64,000 bases of DNA from Mesaphorura yosii. Its lineage: Eukaryota; Arthropoda; Collembola; Poduromorpha; Tullbergiidae. Positions within the stretch are counted from its first letter, which is position 1, and every line of letters starts with the position of its first letter. This document shows positions 38,101 to 53,100 of this stretch, in pieces. The notes beneath the pieces are model-generated. The model saw nothing but the letters and a program-made list of their open reading frames with translations. It did not search any database and was not told the origin of the DNA. The DNA is taken from NCBI GenBank assembly GCA_009869945.1, contig WIXG01000091.1:1-64000 (forward strand), read 5' to 3'. The translations under genes were made by a program, and so were the position numbers.

Positions 38101-41100
38101 CGGTGATTCTTCCTGTTTGCCATCGCCGCTGTACTGTATTTCAACCCAGCCTGGCCGGGTGTTGCTACTTTCATCAATCTCCACGCATAATTCGTGATTC
38201 CGAACTTTAAACTATGTTGCCTCATTGCATGCGTAAGTACAAAAATAACAACAGGAAGGCAGTTCGGAGTAGAAAAGGTCTGCTTCCTTCCACTTCATTT
38301 CACTTGTATCTACTCCTACACGCACGTTGATACTTTTCCCTTTTGTCAGCGAGGGATGTGGAATTTTAATATGCATTATTTGTCAGCATTAACAAAACTG
38401 GTGAAATGGAGGACTTTTCACTTGCAGCATGAATTCTTACGAGAATTTATGGCTACGAACCACTCAGCAGGCGCAGGTTAGAGATGTCGACGCATCGTGA
38501 TGGTCTTCTTAATAAATTCAACAACGAATACAAGTCTCTGCCTTTGAAAACTGCAAAATTGTGGCCCAAGATAATCCTTCCTAAACTAAATCTCATTCAT
38601 TCAGAGACGGCTTGCAAGGCCGAGACGAGACGCGTCGCGTCGTCTGTGCCGTTGAGAAAGAATGCACGCAAGAAAAATGAAAAACGTAAGAGATGAATTT
38701 CAATTTTATTTAGTTAAGAAGAAAGCAATGGGTGAATTTTTTCATCTTCTAAAGGGCTCACGCTTTGAAGACACGAGTTGCTTCGCATATTCGAGCGTGT
38801 GGTGGCTCCAACACCCGCAACCAGATTCGCACAGGGCTTACCACCAGCACGTGTCACCTTTTTTCTCATTTTTTCACACACTCTAATAAGTTTTGCATCT
38901 CATTACTTGCAGTGTGCAGCCGAAGGTGAAAATAACTATATTGCGCATATTATAATCCAATTCACAATCGTATGGTCGTATGAAATGAGAAAACGACAGA
39001 CTTATTCCCCCAAAATTGCATGCCGCCGTATTTTAGAATTTTGTCGTCGTCTGAGCGAGCGTATTCTGATTCGCATTTGCATTAGCTTTTCAAATAAGCA
39101 AGAAACCACTGCAACTGACATTGGAGACTGTGCTCGTGCTCGCATCATTTGCCGCTGCATATTTGCACAATTCGAGTCTGCCTTTTGCGAATTCCAACTT
39201 TCCCGGGGCAAAATTGATTTCAGCAGTGGCTTGCCCTTATTTACCTTTGAGAATTCAAGAAAGCAATGAACTTTTGCTTTTCCGAACGCTTGGCTTGTTG
39301 AGCCACGGGGAGAAATGAGTTGTAAACAGGAGCTACGTGTGCCTTCTTCTGCCTCCGCCTGGCTACAACGCATTTGCTCGATTCGTTTCCGTGAAATTTA
39401 CAAGTTTACTTTTTAATGGCATAAACTTGATATTGAATCGAATCTAGCCCATGCCTCTGAATGCCAATTGTAGTTTATGGGTAGCCTGGAAACCACCGCA
39501 ACAACTTTTCCTTTCTCTTCGGTATTCGGACAATGGATTCACATTCACATGTATTATTGAAATCGGAAGAGAAAGTTTGTGCAACATAAAATGTGAGTTA
39601 AGAGTTCGTTCGCATTATCCATTCAGGGAACAGACATAAAAGAAAAGTTTGACTCACAACTCATGTCCAACGAGACCGTCGTTGAGACTGGGACACTGAT
39701 GTTGCTGTTTGAGGCCTGGCACGTAAGCCTTGCATGGAGGTCACTCCGCCGCAGCTGCTCAATTGTCAGCGTGTTGCTGACGATGGTGGATGTGATGTGC
39801 TCGGAGGAGATTTCCCAGCTATCGTCCAGCAAAGCCCCTTCGCGCCACCAGCTGACTCTTGGTATCGGCCAACCTGTACACGGACAAACCAAAAAACAGA
39901 GTAATTTAATTCCCAAGGTCCAAAAGGCTAAAGTTAAGATAGTAAAACCATATTCATGGATCAGAGCCCAGAAACTTGGTAAGTAAACACAAAACACCTG
40001 AGTGGGTTTGCGAATTCAATTGCAACACACTGATTTCTACGTAATTTGATCAGCGGATCCCAACTGAATTACAGATACCCATTAAAGTTCATTGTGCTGT
40101 AACGATGCAGCAACAACAACAAAGTTTGGCTTGTCGGTTTCCTGGCGTAGCAAAAGAAAAAGTATCAAAAATTACAAATTAAACGCGATCTTGGGATGAG
40201 ATAGAAAGAGGACGAGACAAGTTTTAGCCGCGGTTTCGGTTCAACCTTTTGAACTCTTCCTGCCTGGATCTCGTTCCTGGACCGAGAAACAAGTCACGTC
40301 ATATTTCAGCAAACATAAACAAAGCGTAAGCGCGGATACAAAATGCTCAGGTAAAAGGAAAAGTTGTAAAAAGAAAGAAAGTTTGCCGCATAAGTGAAGG
40401 AGGGCTTGATGGACCGGCAACTCTTCCTGACAAAACTTTGCAACGGGAAGAGAAGGTTTTCAAAACGGACAGAGAAGTATATTACAATGAATAAAAGGTT
40501 GGGGACGCAAAGCGCAGAAACCTCCTTTTCTTATTCCCACTTTTAAACTCTTGACTTCTGGAAGTATCCTTTCGGTTAAGATCTTATTTTATGCGTCGTC
40601 CCGTCGCCGTCTCTTCTCCTTTCTTTCGCCCATTTAGCTTTTCGTGATTTTGCTGATGAAAGTGAAAAAAACATGAAAGACAATAGATTCCACTTTTCAG
40701 TACTTTTCCCTTTGTTAACTTGCTAACTTATCTTTTTTATTTTCCTCAATAAATATCAGTTGCCTGGACCTGCACTTAATGTCTTCAAGGCAGAGAGAAT
40801 GAATAGGACACAGGACGGGCTGCAGACGGGATGAAGGAAAAGCAAGCAATGTTGACGGATGCTGAAATAAAATGGAATTCATATTCCATAAATCCATAGT
40901 AGCAAGTATAGGCTCCAAAGACGAAAAATACCGGCGTCGTGTATCCTGGCTCGGCAAACTTGAGGAGAGCTATTCAAGAGGTACACAAGTCAAGTGGATC
41001 TCATCTGACGAGGATGCGACCGAGGTCTGCTCAATATTCAATACCAGTCTGCAGCCAGCAGTTCGAACCAAATACAAGTTTACGAAGATGAGCGAGCCTT

Positions 41101-44100
41101 CATATTTCACATGATTTGTTTTGAATCATATTATGCATTTATGACGCATCTCCTTTCCATTCCCTGACTTGACTTACGCAAGTGTTTGGAGATTGTTTCC
41201 CTAATCTCTGATCTCTCTTTCCCTTTCCTCTGCTTTGAGAGAACGCATTAGGCTTTGCATGCAGTGGCAGTTGTGCCTTGTAACTTCCAACCGCTAAAGT
41301 TTTATTTACAACCACATCTTTACGATAGTTTCACTTTGGCTCGTTCTGTTTTTGTTGTTGTTGGAAGGAAATCTCATTTCAATAAATATGTCAAAACGGA
41401 CAGTTAAATGTTGAAGGTTGCCTTGAATTTATAACAAGTCTTCAGTATTCCGGTAGCGTGCAGCGGCTCCAGAACCAGAACGCAATGTACGTATCAATTT
41501 TCCCGGCTTTGCACATTTTCACGGATTTGTGTTTCAAATGCACACCTGATTTCTTCCTGCCTTGATTGTTGCCAAATTTCCAACAGCTAACGATTCCGTT
41601 TACCCTTTCCCTGGTTCTGCTGTGTGAATTGCCTACTACGGCAGAAAAGGATGTGCAATTTCAATCAAGATCTGGATGATGAGCATTTCAGCTCTCTTGA
41701 AGCGGACCTCTCCGACCGCTGTCCCAGCGCACATGGTAAATCTGGCCGTTAGCGTTAATTCTAATCAGGAAGGCAGGAACAAGGAGGAAGTAAGTGTCTT
41801 GTTAGTGTTTGTCAAGTGTGTACATTTCCTCAATTTTACAGTGTGTACATTAGTGTTTACATTTTCGATTACCTCCTGTGGAGATGCACGTCAATCTCAA
41901 TGAGGCGCCTTCATTGTAGGGTCCAATGATGAGTGAGTTCAGGTCCAGACCACGTTCATCAACCACGATAACTCTTTGTGGAGGAACTGTCAAGAAAATA
42001 AAATTAAACATTAGTTCATTCGTATGTGATGTGATGGAGTTGCGGTGAAGAGAATTCAAGTCAAGGAGCAAACAGAGGCAACTCAATTCGTCGATGCGGT
42101 GAACCGAACCGAGTCAACATTGTCCTTCGACAATGTTGCATCTAATAATAAACTGAACACCTGTACAGAGTGTGGCGTAAATTAATTATGTTTTTAATTC
42201 ATTTTCGATTTCTCATGAATCATGAAATCGGCCAGCAAATAAAGTAATGAAGTTCATAATGGTTCGTCAAGACACTCAACAAATATTATTTGCTTGAATT
42301 GCTGCAATGGCAATACTAGTTCAAGACGCGATATGTCAACACTTCAGCACCTCTTCAGTCGGAGCCCTCAATCATCACAGTGTTTGGAAAGAGCACCACA
42401 ATTCTTGCGAGCACAGGAAGAAGATATTTGAAAACAGGGATTAGAGTCGAACAGAAGCTTTTGAGGGCATTGGTTTGGCAAGGCATCTCCTTTCACATTT
42501 ATGGGTTGAGTAAATCCTGATGGAACTTCCTATTGTTTTGACAGTTTTGACATGTTTGGATTGTGTACAATAACATGTTCATAGGTTCCTTTGTGGCATT
42601 TCTTCCAAAATTTCGTAAAATTTTGAGTTCATGTGACAAAGGCAATCATTTTATGCGGTTAAGAAGCTGGATTAAAAATTCTAAGTTTGAACGAGCAGCC
42701 GAATTTCCAATTAATTACCGTCGTGCTTTTCAACGTAAATTCGTAAGTGAATATGTTCGTCACAGGTTTTGCGGTTCCAAAACTGCAAACTTATCCCGGA
42801 AATTTTAAGAAGTAGGAATTTGGATGGCGCGCGAGTCCATGAAAACCTAATAACAATTTCCATATATGACTTCATTTATTTACTTTAAAATGTTTTCGTT
42901 CGGTCCTCAGCTTTCTGCAAAAATGCAGTAAAAAATAAAATACTCAAGTTTTTCTCCATTGAACGAATATGATAAGTGATAATAAAAAGTTTTGCGCTCT
43001 CCGTCTCGACGCACCAAAATTGTAATCAAGTTTTCTCAGCTGCACATTAGATGAGGACAATGGAGCGTATGCGGAGTCGCCCACATCCTTTCCTTCTATT
43101 TTAAAGAAAAAAAGTGACGACGGCGATATTATCCTATTACTTAAAAATATATTACGGTTTACAGTCACTTGGCTCGTGCACGCCACGCGTTGCGCATAAT
43201 GGGAAGATGGGACGACGAAGAAATAAATAAGAAAAGGGTTCATTTTCATATTTTTAAACTTTCATTCACACCACCACCAACTTTCTCTAATAAAATGAAT
43301 ACTTTCTGCATTATTATGATGCATATTATTTTTTCATCATCTCGAATTTATTAAACGAGATTACTCCATCCAGATTCCGGACAACAATGGCACAATCCGT
43401 CTCCTGATTCAATTTCGAGTCCTTGCACCGTAACCCCCAGCGCGCACTCGTAGGCATGCGTAGGAGAAAATGCTTAATAATAACAAGTACGCATTCATTA
43501 TTCATGACTGGCACAGCGAAGATGATTAAAATGCCAGAACGAGTGCAACCAGCAATGCGTCTTGGTCTGTCTCGCCTGGTCCAATCCCTTCAGGGACGTA
43601 ATTATTCTATTCCGTAAATAATTGCATGCGTACATAATCTCAAGGAAAGGTCAATGACGAGATGTAAACAAGAAACACTTTGTAAATGAATAATTTATAA
43701 CTTCATCGTCATCAGCACATCAGAATTCATCTTCTCCTTATCTTGGACTATCTTCGGTTCAGGTGCACGTACGCGTAGGCCTATTTCATGCTTGTATTCC
43801 AGAAAAATGGAGTTGTTATTTACGTGAAGTTTACTCGAATAATTACATGTTTACTTTGCCTTACACACACAATAGCAATGTGAGCCTGCCTAGCTTCAAA
43901 TTACAATGATTAAAATAATCATGGCCCACTACACAACACAGTATAACGATAACCTCTTCCAGCAGAATACACGGCACAGACCACAGTAGAATAAGAATTG
44001 CAAGTGAGAAGCACAAATGCTTGTAATGAAAGGCTTATTTATAGGTACTCTGGGATATGGAAACTCAAACTACATTTCTATCCTAGCCTTGCCTTGCTAA

Positions 44101-47100
44101 ATTTAACTACTCACAGAACAGAAATAGTTGGGTTCATTTCAATAGCGCGTAGCGCAGATTGCGCGTTGAGATACCAAAAGTTAAAAACACATTTACATTT
44201 ATATTTCAACAGTTTACAGCAGCGTGGGCCAATGCTTGTTCTTGTTTTGTGTGCCATGAAATTCAGTTTCCCCTGAGAGCCGATGCGAGCTTTGCTTGGT
44301 ACTGCAACATTACATTTCTCCGGTGGACCGAGCACAAACATACAAATACTACTTGGGCGTCAGAGATTAAAACTTTGGGTTTAGCTCGATTGTTTGGTAT
44401 TATTATAATCCAAGTCAAGTTATTGTGTCAAGTCGTTAAGGTTAGCCTAGTTTCTATTTCGCACTGTTGCTATTATGATTATACTGTACAAAAGGGAGGT
44501 TGGGGAATGGAAATGGAGAGTAAACGTAACATGCTGATGGTGGCCAAAGTCATGATGCGTGTGTTATGCGAAATTATACGGCTTTTTGAGTGCTCCGGGG
44601 CCCAAACCCAGCTTTCGCAGCTAGTAAAGGCGAAAGCTCAACTTTTCACAGAAGAGGAAATGGAAATGAGCAGCGCAGTGCAGTGAGCAGGTTCCAAGTA
44701 AAGTATTACAGCTCACATAAAAGTAATTTTTATTGTTATGGATGGGATGGCATTAAATTGGGTTACTAAAGTCGAGTATTTTACAACTTTAATAGTCAGA
44801 GGCAAGTTTCGTGAACGCAAGTAGTGAAATATTTCACAAGTTATTCTCAACTGACTCTCCACGCGGGAGAGTCAGTCGCAGGCAAGCGACAAATCCAGTG
44901 TGAATGAGAGTAAGAGGTTGTAAAATGAAATGCTAATTTATTAGCACTAAACACGGGCCAGGCGCGGGCTCGGAACAGCGCACGCAAGTGACGTGCGCAT
45001 GCCACTTTCTGGTACGCGAAAGCTTAGCAAATCACCATTATCGTGTTCCAAAGACATTATGATTAAACTTTCATCTCAAAACTTTCCCTGATAAGGAATT
45101 TTTTACAATAATTTTTATGAATTCACTTGTGAAAACAAGATTAAAGAAACAAACACGCCAGCTATTACGCGCGGATGGAAATTGCTTTATTTGCGGTATG
45201 ACAAGCTGCCTGATTGTTGACCAGCGCGAAAAGGGACACAAACGAAATTGGGCAAGTACAATTCTGTGCAAGTTATTGCCAATTCTCTGCTGCATTCGTC
45301 TTTGGCAATTTCCTTCGCTTCCTGTTTGTTAATTCAATTCGAATCGATTTATTCCATGGTAACATATTTTCAGGGAGGGATTGGGATTCAATTCAGTGCA
45401 ATCAAGATGATTACTGTATCAGATCGAAGCTCTGTCTCCGTCTTCGGCAAGGCAGGCAGACAGGACTGGTTTTTGTCCCGACAAAAGGGCATAAATCTTT
45501 TAAACAATAATACATATTCTGCCGAACAAAGAAAAATCACGAGAGCATTAGAACCGGAAGACAATTTGACAAGTGCGCTTTTCTTGGAGAAAGAAAGAAA
45601 GAAAGGTAGCCAAGTCAGATCCGCCTCTACGTAATCGCATTTTGCAATCTACTGGGATTCGATCGTACACTAAACCACGAACGTGCATAATTCTTGGCCC
45701 AAGCAATTTCTTCTCCGAATTTGGCACACTGCGACTGGAAAACGACGGCTGCTGCGAGCCATGACTCATAATTCATTGCCCATTTGGCATCGCGCGTATT
45801 CCATGCAAAATTAGCATGGTAGTGGCAATTTGAAACATAGTTTATACTTTTGGAATTATTCCATCAAGATTTCCAGCACAATTATTAACCGTGTAATGTA
45901 TGGAGTAAAATGCCCATTTATGTAGAAAATTGCTCTCGCCACATACGTTCGGCTGTTTCAACACAGGATATAAAATATTTGCATTGAGATTTGGAAAGTC
46001 ACAGTCCAGTCCAGTGTTCGCATGAGTTATTTTCAGCAGAGATTGAATGAATTTGGTTAATCTTATATATCTCACCAAAGCCGAAGATGAAATGTCATCA
46101 CCGTGATCACGGATAAGGTGATGATCATATTTCATATTCGCACGCTATATTTTATCTGCAGAGATATGAGTTACGGAGAGACGGAAAAAACGAGATGCAG
46201 ATGAAAAGTCAAAAACACAAAACATCATGAAGTGATGTGGTCATTCTTCGTGGACTTCTAATCATAGGTGGGTGTAGTCGTTAGAGTTGCGAACAAGGAA
46301 AACATATAAAACACTTATTCTTGGAAGGACAACAATTTTCTTCAAACCAAGAAAATATATTATAAATCTCCAATTCAAGTGAAACAGTGTATTAAGATAG
46401 CAATGTTTACTCAAGACTCTAAAACACGACACTCCCATTCAATTTCAAGTTCACCCATAAAGCACTTTGGTTCAAGTTTCTTATTGTGGTCGGGATTCTT
46501 AAGTCGTCAACTCCCATCATAATATTAACATAATAACGCAACGTAACACGATCTTTTGACAAATTGACACTCTTGCTTATGCTTATGGATTTCTTGGAAA
46601 CAGTTTATTGGCCTGTATGTGCTCAGTCTGAGTAAATAAACACGAAAAAACACAATTGCGTATTGCGCATTGTATGGGGTCACAAATTTTGATACCACAA
46701 CATGCATTCCATTTCTTCGCTGTTATGATTACAAGATAAAAATGCGATTGCCTGCCCTAAAACGCACGCCGGTAACCGGTGATTTAATTTTTGTCAAGCT
46801 CAGAATTTGATTAACTTCTTTGTACTTTCTAGATTTTTTATTCACCTACTCACAATTCATCTTTAATGTCTTGTCAGCTAAACCACGGATCGATAGACGG
46901 AGATTTGTGAATTAATTTCATGGTGTGTCTGATTCAATATTTTATAGAACGTTCTCGGCTCTCCTCCCATTATTCTCACTCTATCACCTCGAATCGCTTC
47001 ATATTTGACATTGAAATGGGAAGCGTGAACTCCGGCTCTGAGCGCCCTGCACGAAGCACGAAGTTTGAAATGATTACCGGCTCGCATGATCGCATATCGG

Positions 47101-50100
47101 AAGCTGTCAAACACAACCGAGTATTTATAAAAGAGCTTCCTCCAAGAACTACAAGGTCGGCGCAGCCGGAAAGGCGTGCCACAAGTCTAATCTACGACTT
47201 CTCAGCAGAAATCATTAAACTCGCCCTCTTGGATATTGATTCTGCCAGGAAAGTAAAAGTAATTACGGCAGGGCTACGTGAAGAAGCAAAGTTCAAATTC
47301 ACTTTCTTAGCACAGAATTTTGAACCTGTAAATCTCCGCAGGATGTGCAGGAGTAAATAGAAACACGGCGCATTTTCCATGAATCTGAACAATTTCATTT
47401 AAGACTGATAGCAGATACAAATATGAATTTCAGCGTCACAGAATTTTGATTGTTTAATCAAATCCAAATGCCTTACGCCTTCGAAACCCATTATTACATA
47501 AATTACAATTCACAGGCTAAGGAATCAAATGCTCAACGACTAAAATGATGAAGGCACCCTGCTAAGGAGAAGTCCTTCGTTGTCTAAATTATTACATGAA
47601 GTGTCAAAACTGAACCCTTCTCTTCGTAAGCGCTAAGATTGTGCCTCAAGATAGTACAATTTCACACACGGGGTACCAGCTGTAGTGTGAAAGCACATGT
47701 AAGGTGCCATAGGTGAGTGTGAATCGAAACCTGAGCTTTAAAAGGGGTTCACAGAAAGAATCTTGAAATTAATCGTCCCTTTTCTATTGATACCATGCAA
47801 TGTGGTACTCGGCGTACGTTCGACTGGGTTACAATGTTTGTCTTCCGGCAACATGAGCTTACAAGTTAACACCAGTATAATCCTGTTTCAGATTGTACCT
47901 TTGATACGTTGAATATTATCGACTCGTCTCAATCTGGCCACGGTCATTAAAAAGTATCATGAAACGGTACAATCTCCCCTTCCCTTAGAAGTTCTTATAC
48001 CAGTCCTACTGCAAATACACCACAAGAAATACAACAGATTTAATTAACACAACTTGTGGTGCAATACTTCGGAACGGGTTCAAACCCCGGCCTTGATTCC
48101 GAATTTTTGGCTTTGCTCACATGTGTGTGTAATCTGAAAGCTTAATCAGTTAATGAGAAATTGTCGTGAACTCGCAGTAACATGTTCCAGACAAGGTCAT
48201 TTCACATTTCCTTAATCTAGAAACTTGCCAGTTCGTAAAATTTTAATTTCACTACCTCGTAAACGATAATCAAACATGCTGCACTTCAACAGAAGCAGCG
48301 AAAATATTATTTCACCATGCTCGAAATCACGACCTTTTTGCCTTAGCTATGCCCTTCTGATGCTACATTAACACTAAAACATTTTAATGCCTTAGGAAAT
48401 TGAAATCATAACTGACAGTAGTAAACATGTCAGAAGCGAGTGAGTTGCATGTAACTAATTTCTCTCGCAGCCCAGCACGAAATCATGGAGATCACCTCAC
48501 TACCAGTCTAAGCTAGTTTGTATCTCTTTTAAATAAGAAAGATTGGACATCATCACTCTGTCATCAACCAGCAGCTCGTTAACTGGAAACTGAGTACAAG
48601 TACAACTTCATGAAATAATAATGAACCAAGCGAGATGAAATTGAATTTCACATTCTACGTTGTAGCACTCCAAGTTATGCGATACAGAGTTTAAATCGAA
48701 TTTAGAAGTCAAGTCAAAACTATAACATAACTTGAGTTTATGGTAAATGACGGAACTTGATACACAGTGCTCTGTAATGCAATGCTATCATCTTGGCATG
48801 GTGGCTAAAAGTAATCTTGTTACTTGTCATATGCACGGCTGTACATTTCATATTTAATTGGATAGATTGCCTGTTGATGCCTGTGCATGGAAAGAGTATT
48901 CATTACATCACAGCATTAAAACGCCTCGGTAAATTGTATTATTGTACCATTGAGTAAAGGGCGTTCAAGACTTTGATTTTTGACACTTTCACTAACAGCT
49001 CGAATTTTTCATCTGAATCCTAACTTCTATTCTCCAAAGCATACAGCTAAGTATTCTGCTAATTTCTCCCCAATGAATTTTATAACTTTGTAGAAACTGC
49101 AAAAGACTAGAAGGTAAACAATAAAAGAGCAATCAGGAACTTGGAGTTTAGGAAAATTATTATGGAAGAAAATACAACATCGTGGAAAGGAATTTGCATA
49201 GCCATTCTGTCTGGCCTACAGGCTACCGAGTGCAGATGCAAACTCACGGAACTCGTAGATAAAAATCTTTTGGCAAAAAGTCCTGCTTCCAGAAATCCTA
49301 AACATGCACGCCAGAAAAATGAAATGTAAAATTAATTGTCCCTTGATATTTTATTTCACGTTCAAGGAAATGGAACGGAAATTTTTATCTGATTGAAAGT
49401 ACAAAAAGAAAACAATACAAAAGTTTCAGAATTCTTTCTCCAAACATGCAATCAAGTCTCGCTTGCATAAACTAAGTGAGGCACGTTGGACTGTAGAATG
49501 TGCTTGGAAAACGAGAAATTGAATTCCAGGAGTACGCAATCACATATTCTTGGTAGGAGAGTTGCACGAGGCATGCCACGACAAATATTTACGACTTACA
49601 ATTTAGAATTGTCAAAATGTTGAGATTATTGAAAGTGTCAAAAGGAATTTTAGAATTATGTGGCGAAAATTACAGCAGGCTTCCTGAGTGCTCAATGTGA
49701 ACTTACAAAATTTGTGACAATGATAAATACAAGATCAATTATGCCTTCACTAAGGAAGTGCCCGCGAGGCACTTCCGCAAGGTGGCAAATGGTGACCTCG
49801 CCAGGATTCAAAATTCAGATCTCGCTCTACCATTATTCCAACTGCAGAAAAGGATTGTGGCCGTGGCCTGACCATGAGCAACGTGCAACAAAAGCCAGAA
49901 AGCATTCAAAATGGACAACGACAGGCAATTTCCTTCCTAACACTTTTGCATACGCGTTGTGATTGTGCTTGTGTGCGAATGGCGAACGAGAGGAAAGGTG
50001 CGAGACGTGAACAGTATCCATAAAATGACCAACACTCGTTTCCTGACACATCTGCTATTATGTATTTCAACTTGAGTTTCTTCCATTTCCACTCCCATGC

Positions 50101-53100
50101 CCTTGTCTCCCGTCCTCATGCGGATAGTCAAGTGGGACCAGTATTTTACGACATTTCAAGATTTTTCTGCTCTTCCCCGCTGCTCCTGCTTACCGAACCC
50201 TGCACTTGAGTTCCTTCCTTCTTCCTCGGCTGCTAAACTGTGAGCGTCCTTGTTTTTTACAATTCTGGTGACAAACATCTCTAGTGGCTGCCCTGCCTTG
50301 GCTTTCTCTTTATTTGCCTCTTCGCCTCTGCTCTCCTATCCCAAAAGCAAGAGCATCCCCGGTGCTCCTCAAGCGCGTTCAAGGCAAGTGAAAGCCTTTG
50401 ACAAATCGCCACCAATCTTTTAAGTAACAGCCATTTCCTGCATAAGCCCACTTCATGCCAAAAATGCTGACGGGATACGCTTATGCTTTCACATCTTGAA
50501 AACTCTCGGCTGCTTGCGAGAAAGAAAGCTTTTCGTTTGTTTTAAGCAATTTCAATTGTGCGAGCTTGCTCGATTCCATGCTTCGCAGTGAGGTTAATGC
50601 AAACCAATCTTGCGAATATTCGTCATTGCTTCAGTTCCAGCCCACACTGGGCTGCTATTCTGTTTCATTTCCTCGTCTCCCCAAAAGAATGTTATGATAA
50701 CTCGTGCCCGTATCCTTCATAAAGTCCTTTCCGTGCTCGATTTTATTTGAAGAATTGCGCAACATGATGCATTGCTCCGTTGAGCACAGACTAGGCCGGC
50801 CGAGTACCAAATAATAAATGACTTTTTCCACTTTCTTTGCCATTAACTAAAGACAACCCCTTCAAGTGGGCTCAACTCAATCCAATTGCCATAATGATGG
50901 CTTGAATGCTTATAAACACCATTCGCCTTCGCTCTAGCTTTTGAGGCAGAGTGCAGCAAATGAATGTCGTACGTAGCGGCCCGTGCTCCAATCTGTAATT
51001 CTGTTAATGCAATTTCGTTTGTCCAACTGACTTCCCTCGGCGTCATCCAACACATGAAGCTGCAGTCCATTTTGACACTGACGAATTGCGGACATTGGCG
51101 CACTAATGATGATAATGTCATAATTACGATTCAATGAACATGAACAAATCTTTGCCAAACATTGAGGTTCCGTGATGTGTGATGCTGACATCAACAGAAA
51201 ACAAAGATTACTACGACCACTCGTTCATAAACTGCCTGAACTTAAGTAATTCTCCCCGCACGCCTGACACAAACTGAACTTTGTCAAGCACAGCTCTTGT
51301 AGTAGATCAAGTAGCCTGATTTATGTGTCCTTGACTAGAACTCTCTGATTGGCCGCGGAATATCATCGACTAAATGCCAGAAACCATAACTTACTTATAA
51401 CGGTGAGATTTATGTTCCGATGCACAGTTTGGGATCGCTTGAAGTCCAGTCGGCATTTGTACAGTCCAGCATCCGATTCTCGGATATTTTCAATGACAAG
51501 ACTTGGTGGTTCCAGGTTAGTACGAAAGTAGGCTCGTCCACCGAGCATTTGCTCATCGGCCCAATGCTGTGCATCTTCAAAGTGTTTATCACGAGCATCC
51601 AAACTGTAATAAAAAAAACATTAGAATTACTCACACATTCACAGATTTACGACACGGAAATTCGAAGAGTCGTTGATTGTTTGCACGCCTGCCGCGATGA
51701 ACGTAAAGCTTCACTCATTCCTATATTTATATTTTCGAGAAGGTTTCCAGTCAATTGACTCGATGATTTCCTATTCAACCTCAGTACGCTTCACGCACTT
51801 TCCATATATATATTTCCTACAAAGAGATCATAGATCTGGAAAAAGGCACACGTCACACCGTAGGTACGCATATTGACGTATGCTTGTTTTCATCTTGCAA
51901 CTGCAACAAAATACATTTTTGGCTTCTTTGTGGGAAATATTTCAGAGTTTGTGGCAACATCGAAGAATGCTTCAACACAATATTTTGGTTTCGTATTGTG
52001 CCTTATGTTAAAAGATTTTGCCTGTCAGTTTCGCTTGGAAAGAGTCAGAAAGCCTGAAGTCTATGAAAGAAACGAAACAGTTGAACTGTTTCCATTCCCA
52101 TTGTGAAGTCACAAGCTTGAAGCTTTGAATATAAAAAATAGAGGCTGAAATAAAAGTCAGCAAAAATGAAGAACTTTCTGACTGCATGCAGCATTCGGTG
52201 TTTAGTCAAGTTCTGTGCAGAAGCTGCCAAAAGCAGGCAGCAAATTCCAGTAAATTTTATACGCTATTTACCGGCATTGTTATTACAGCCACTCAACTAC
52301 TGGAATCCTTGACAGCTCGTGTTTTTCATACGTCGACAGTTTATCGAACCCTCCTACTAGATAAAGTATTTAGTGCAAAATAAAAGAAGTCCTACGCAAA
52401 ACTCTCTTGGCTTTTCATGATTTCAAGTTAAAGCGGTCACACGACCGTACAAGCTCAAATAAGATCTGTAAGCTACAAGAAATTCCAGATGTTATGTTGG
52501 CATTAGGCACATGTTAAAATCTGCATGCAGTGTGTTGTCTTTGTTCGATTCCAATTTCCAGCAAGAAAATTAAATCAATTTCATCAAAATTCTTTTCCCT
52601 AGATTTTTAATGCTAGATGATAAAATAAGTTTCAATTCTTTCTTGGTTTAATATCATTTTCGCTCTGAGTCGCCAAGATTCTGAAGAAAACTAGCGAGAT
52701 TTCAGCTCTAGTAACGCAATATAGAAGCCAAATCAGTCTGGGTATTTATCGATCTTAGAAATCTAAATTCAGAAAAGTTTTATTTCCTCACATCCGCACG
52801 AGTACGAGTTTAATATTACTACACCACTTTGCCGTTGGTATTCCGCTTGTGAAAAGGCAGATTCTTAGTGAATTCGAAGACTGACAATTGTATGAGAAAA
52901 GTTGTGTACTGATCCAGAATATGAACATGAGCTCAGCTTGTGGAAAGACGGGAAGAAAGTGAATGAGAAAGTCTAGGGTAAAATAAAGGCATGCAAAGAA
53001 ATTGTGGCAAAAAGAGATTTGCTTTCACTGGTTAGGTTAGTTTTTTTTAATAGTAGGAAGCACTGCAAAGCAGATATGCTGCAATTAAGCGACAGTATTC

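Larger units (their letters stand above)
41987..51394 (-). other. Largest resolved intron of gene B
   Basis: A roughly 9.4-kb phase 1 intron between Ig1 and Ig2. I see no gene with recognisable domains. Long chance-like plus-strand frames lie at 44159-44686 and 46920-47360. Hairpins occur at 44850-44876, 46082-46140 and 49754-49776. A tRNA-like T-arm (B box) is at about 48074-48090, with a 9-bp inverted repeat just upstream. Confidence 0.6.

Noticed and set aside
38778-39269. 163-codon plus-strand open frame
   Set aside because: No recognisable domain and irregular composition; a long minus-strand frame overlaps it. Probably chance.
44159-44686. 175-codon plus-strand open frame in a gene B intron
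   Set aside because: No domain, no coding-like third positions, no promoter or splice context. Its composition matches the intron around it, so I take it as chance.
46920-47360. 146-codon plus-strand open frame
   Set aside because: Charged and somewhat protein-like, but no family, no signal and overlapping open frames on the other strand. Not enough to call a gene.
48070-48110. tRNA gene
   Set aside because: Only the T-arm fits. There is no A box, anticodon arm or acceptor stem at the right distance.
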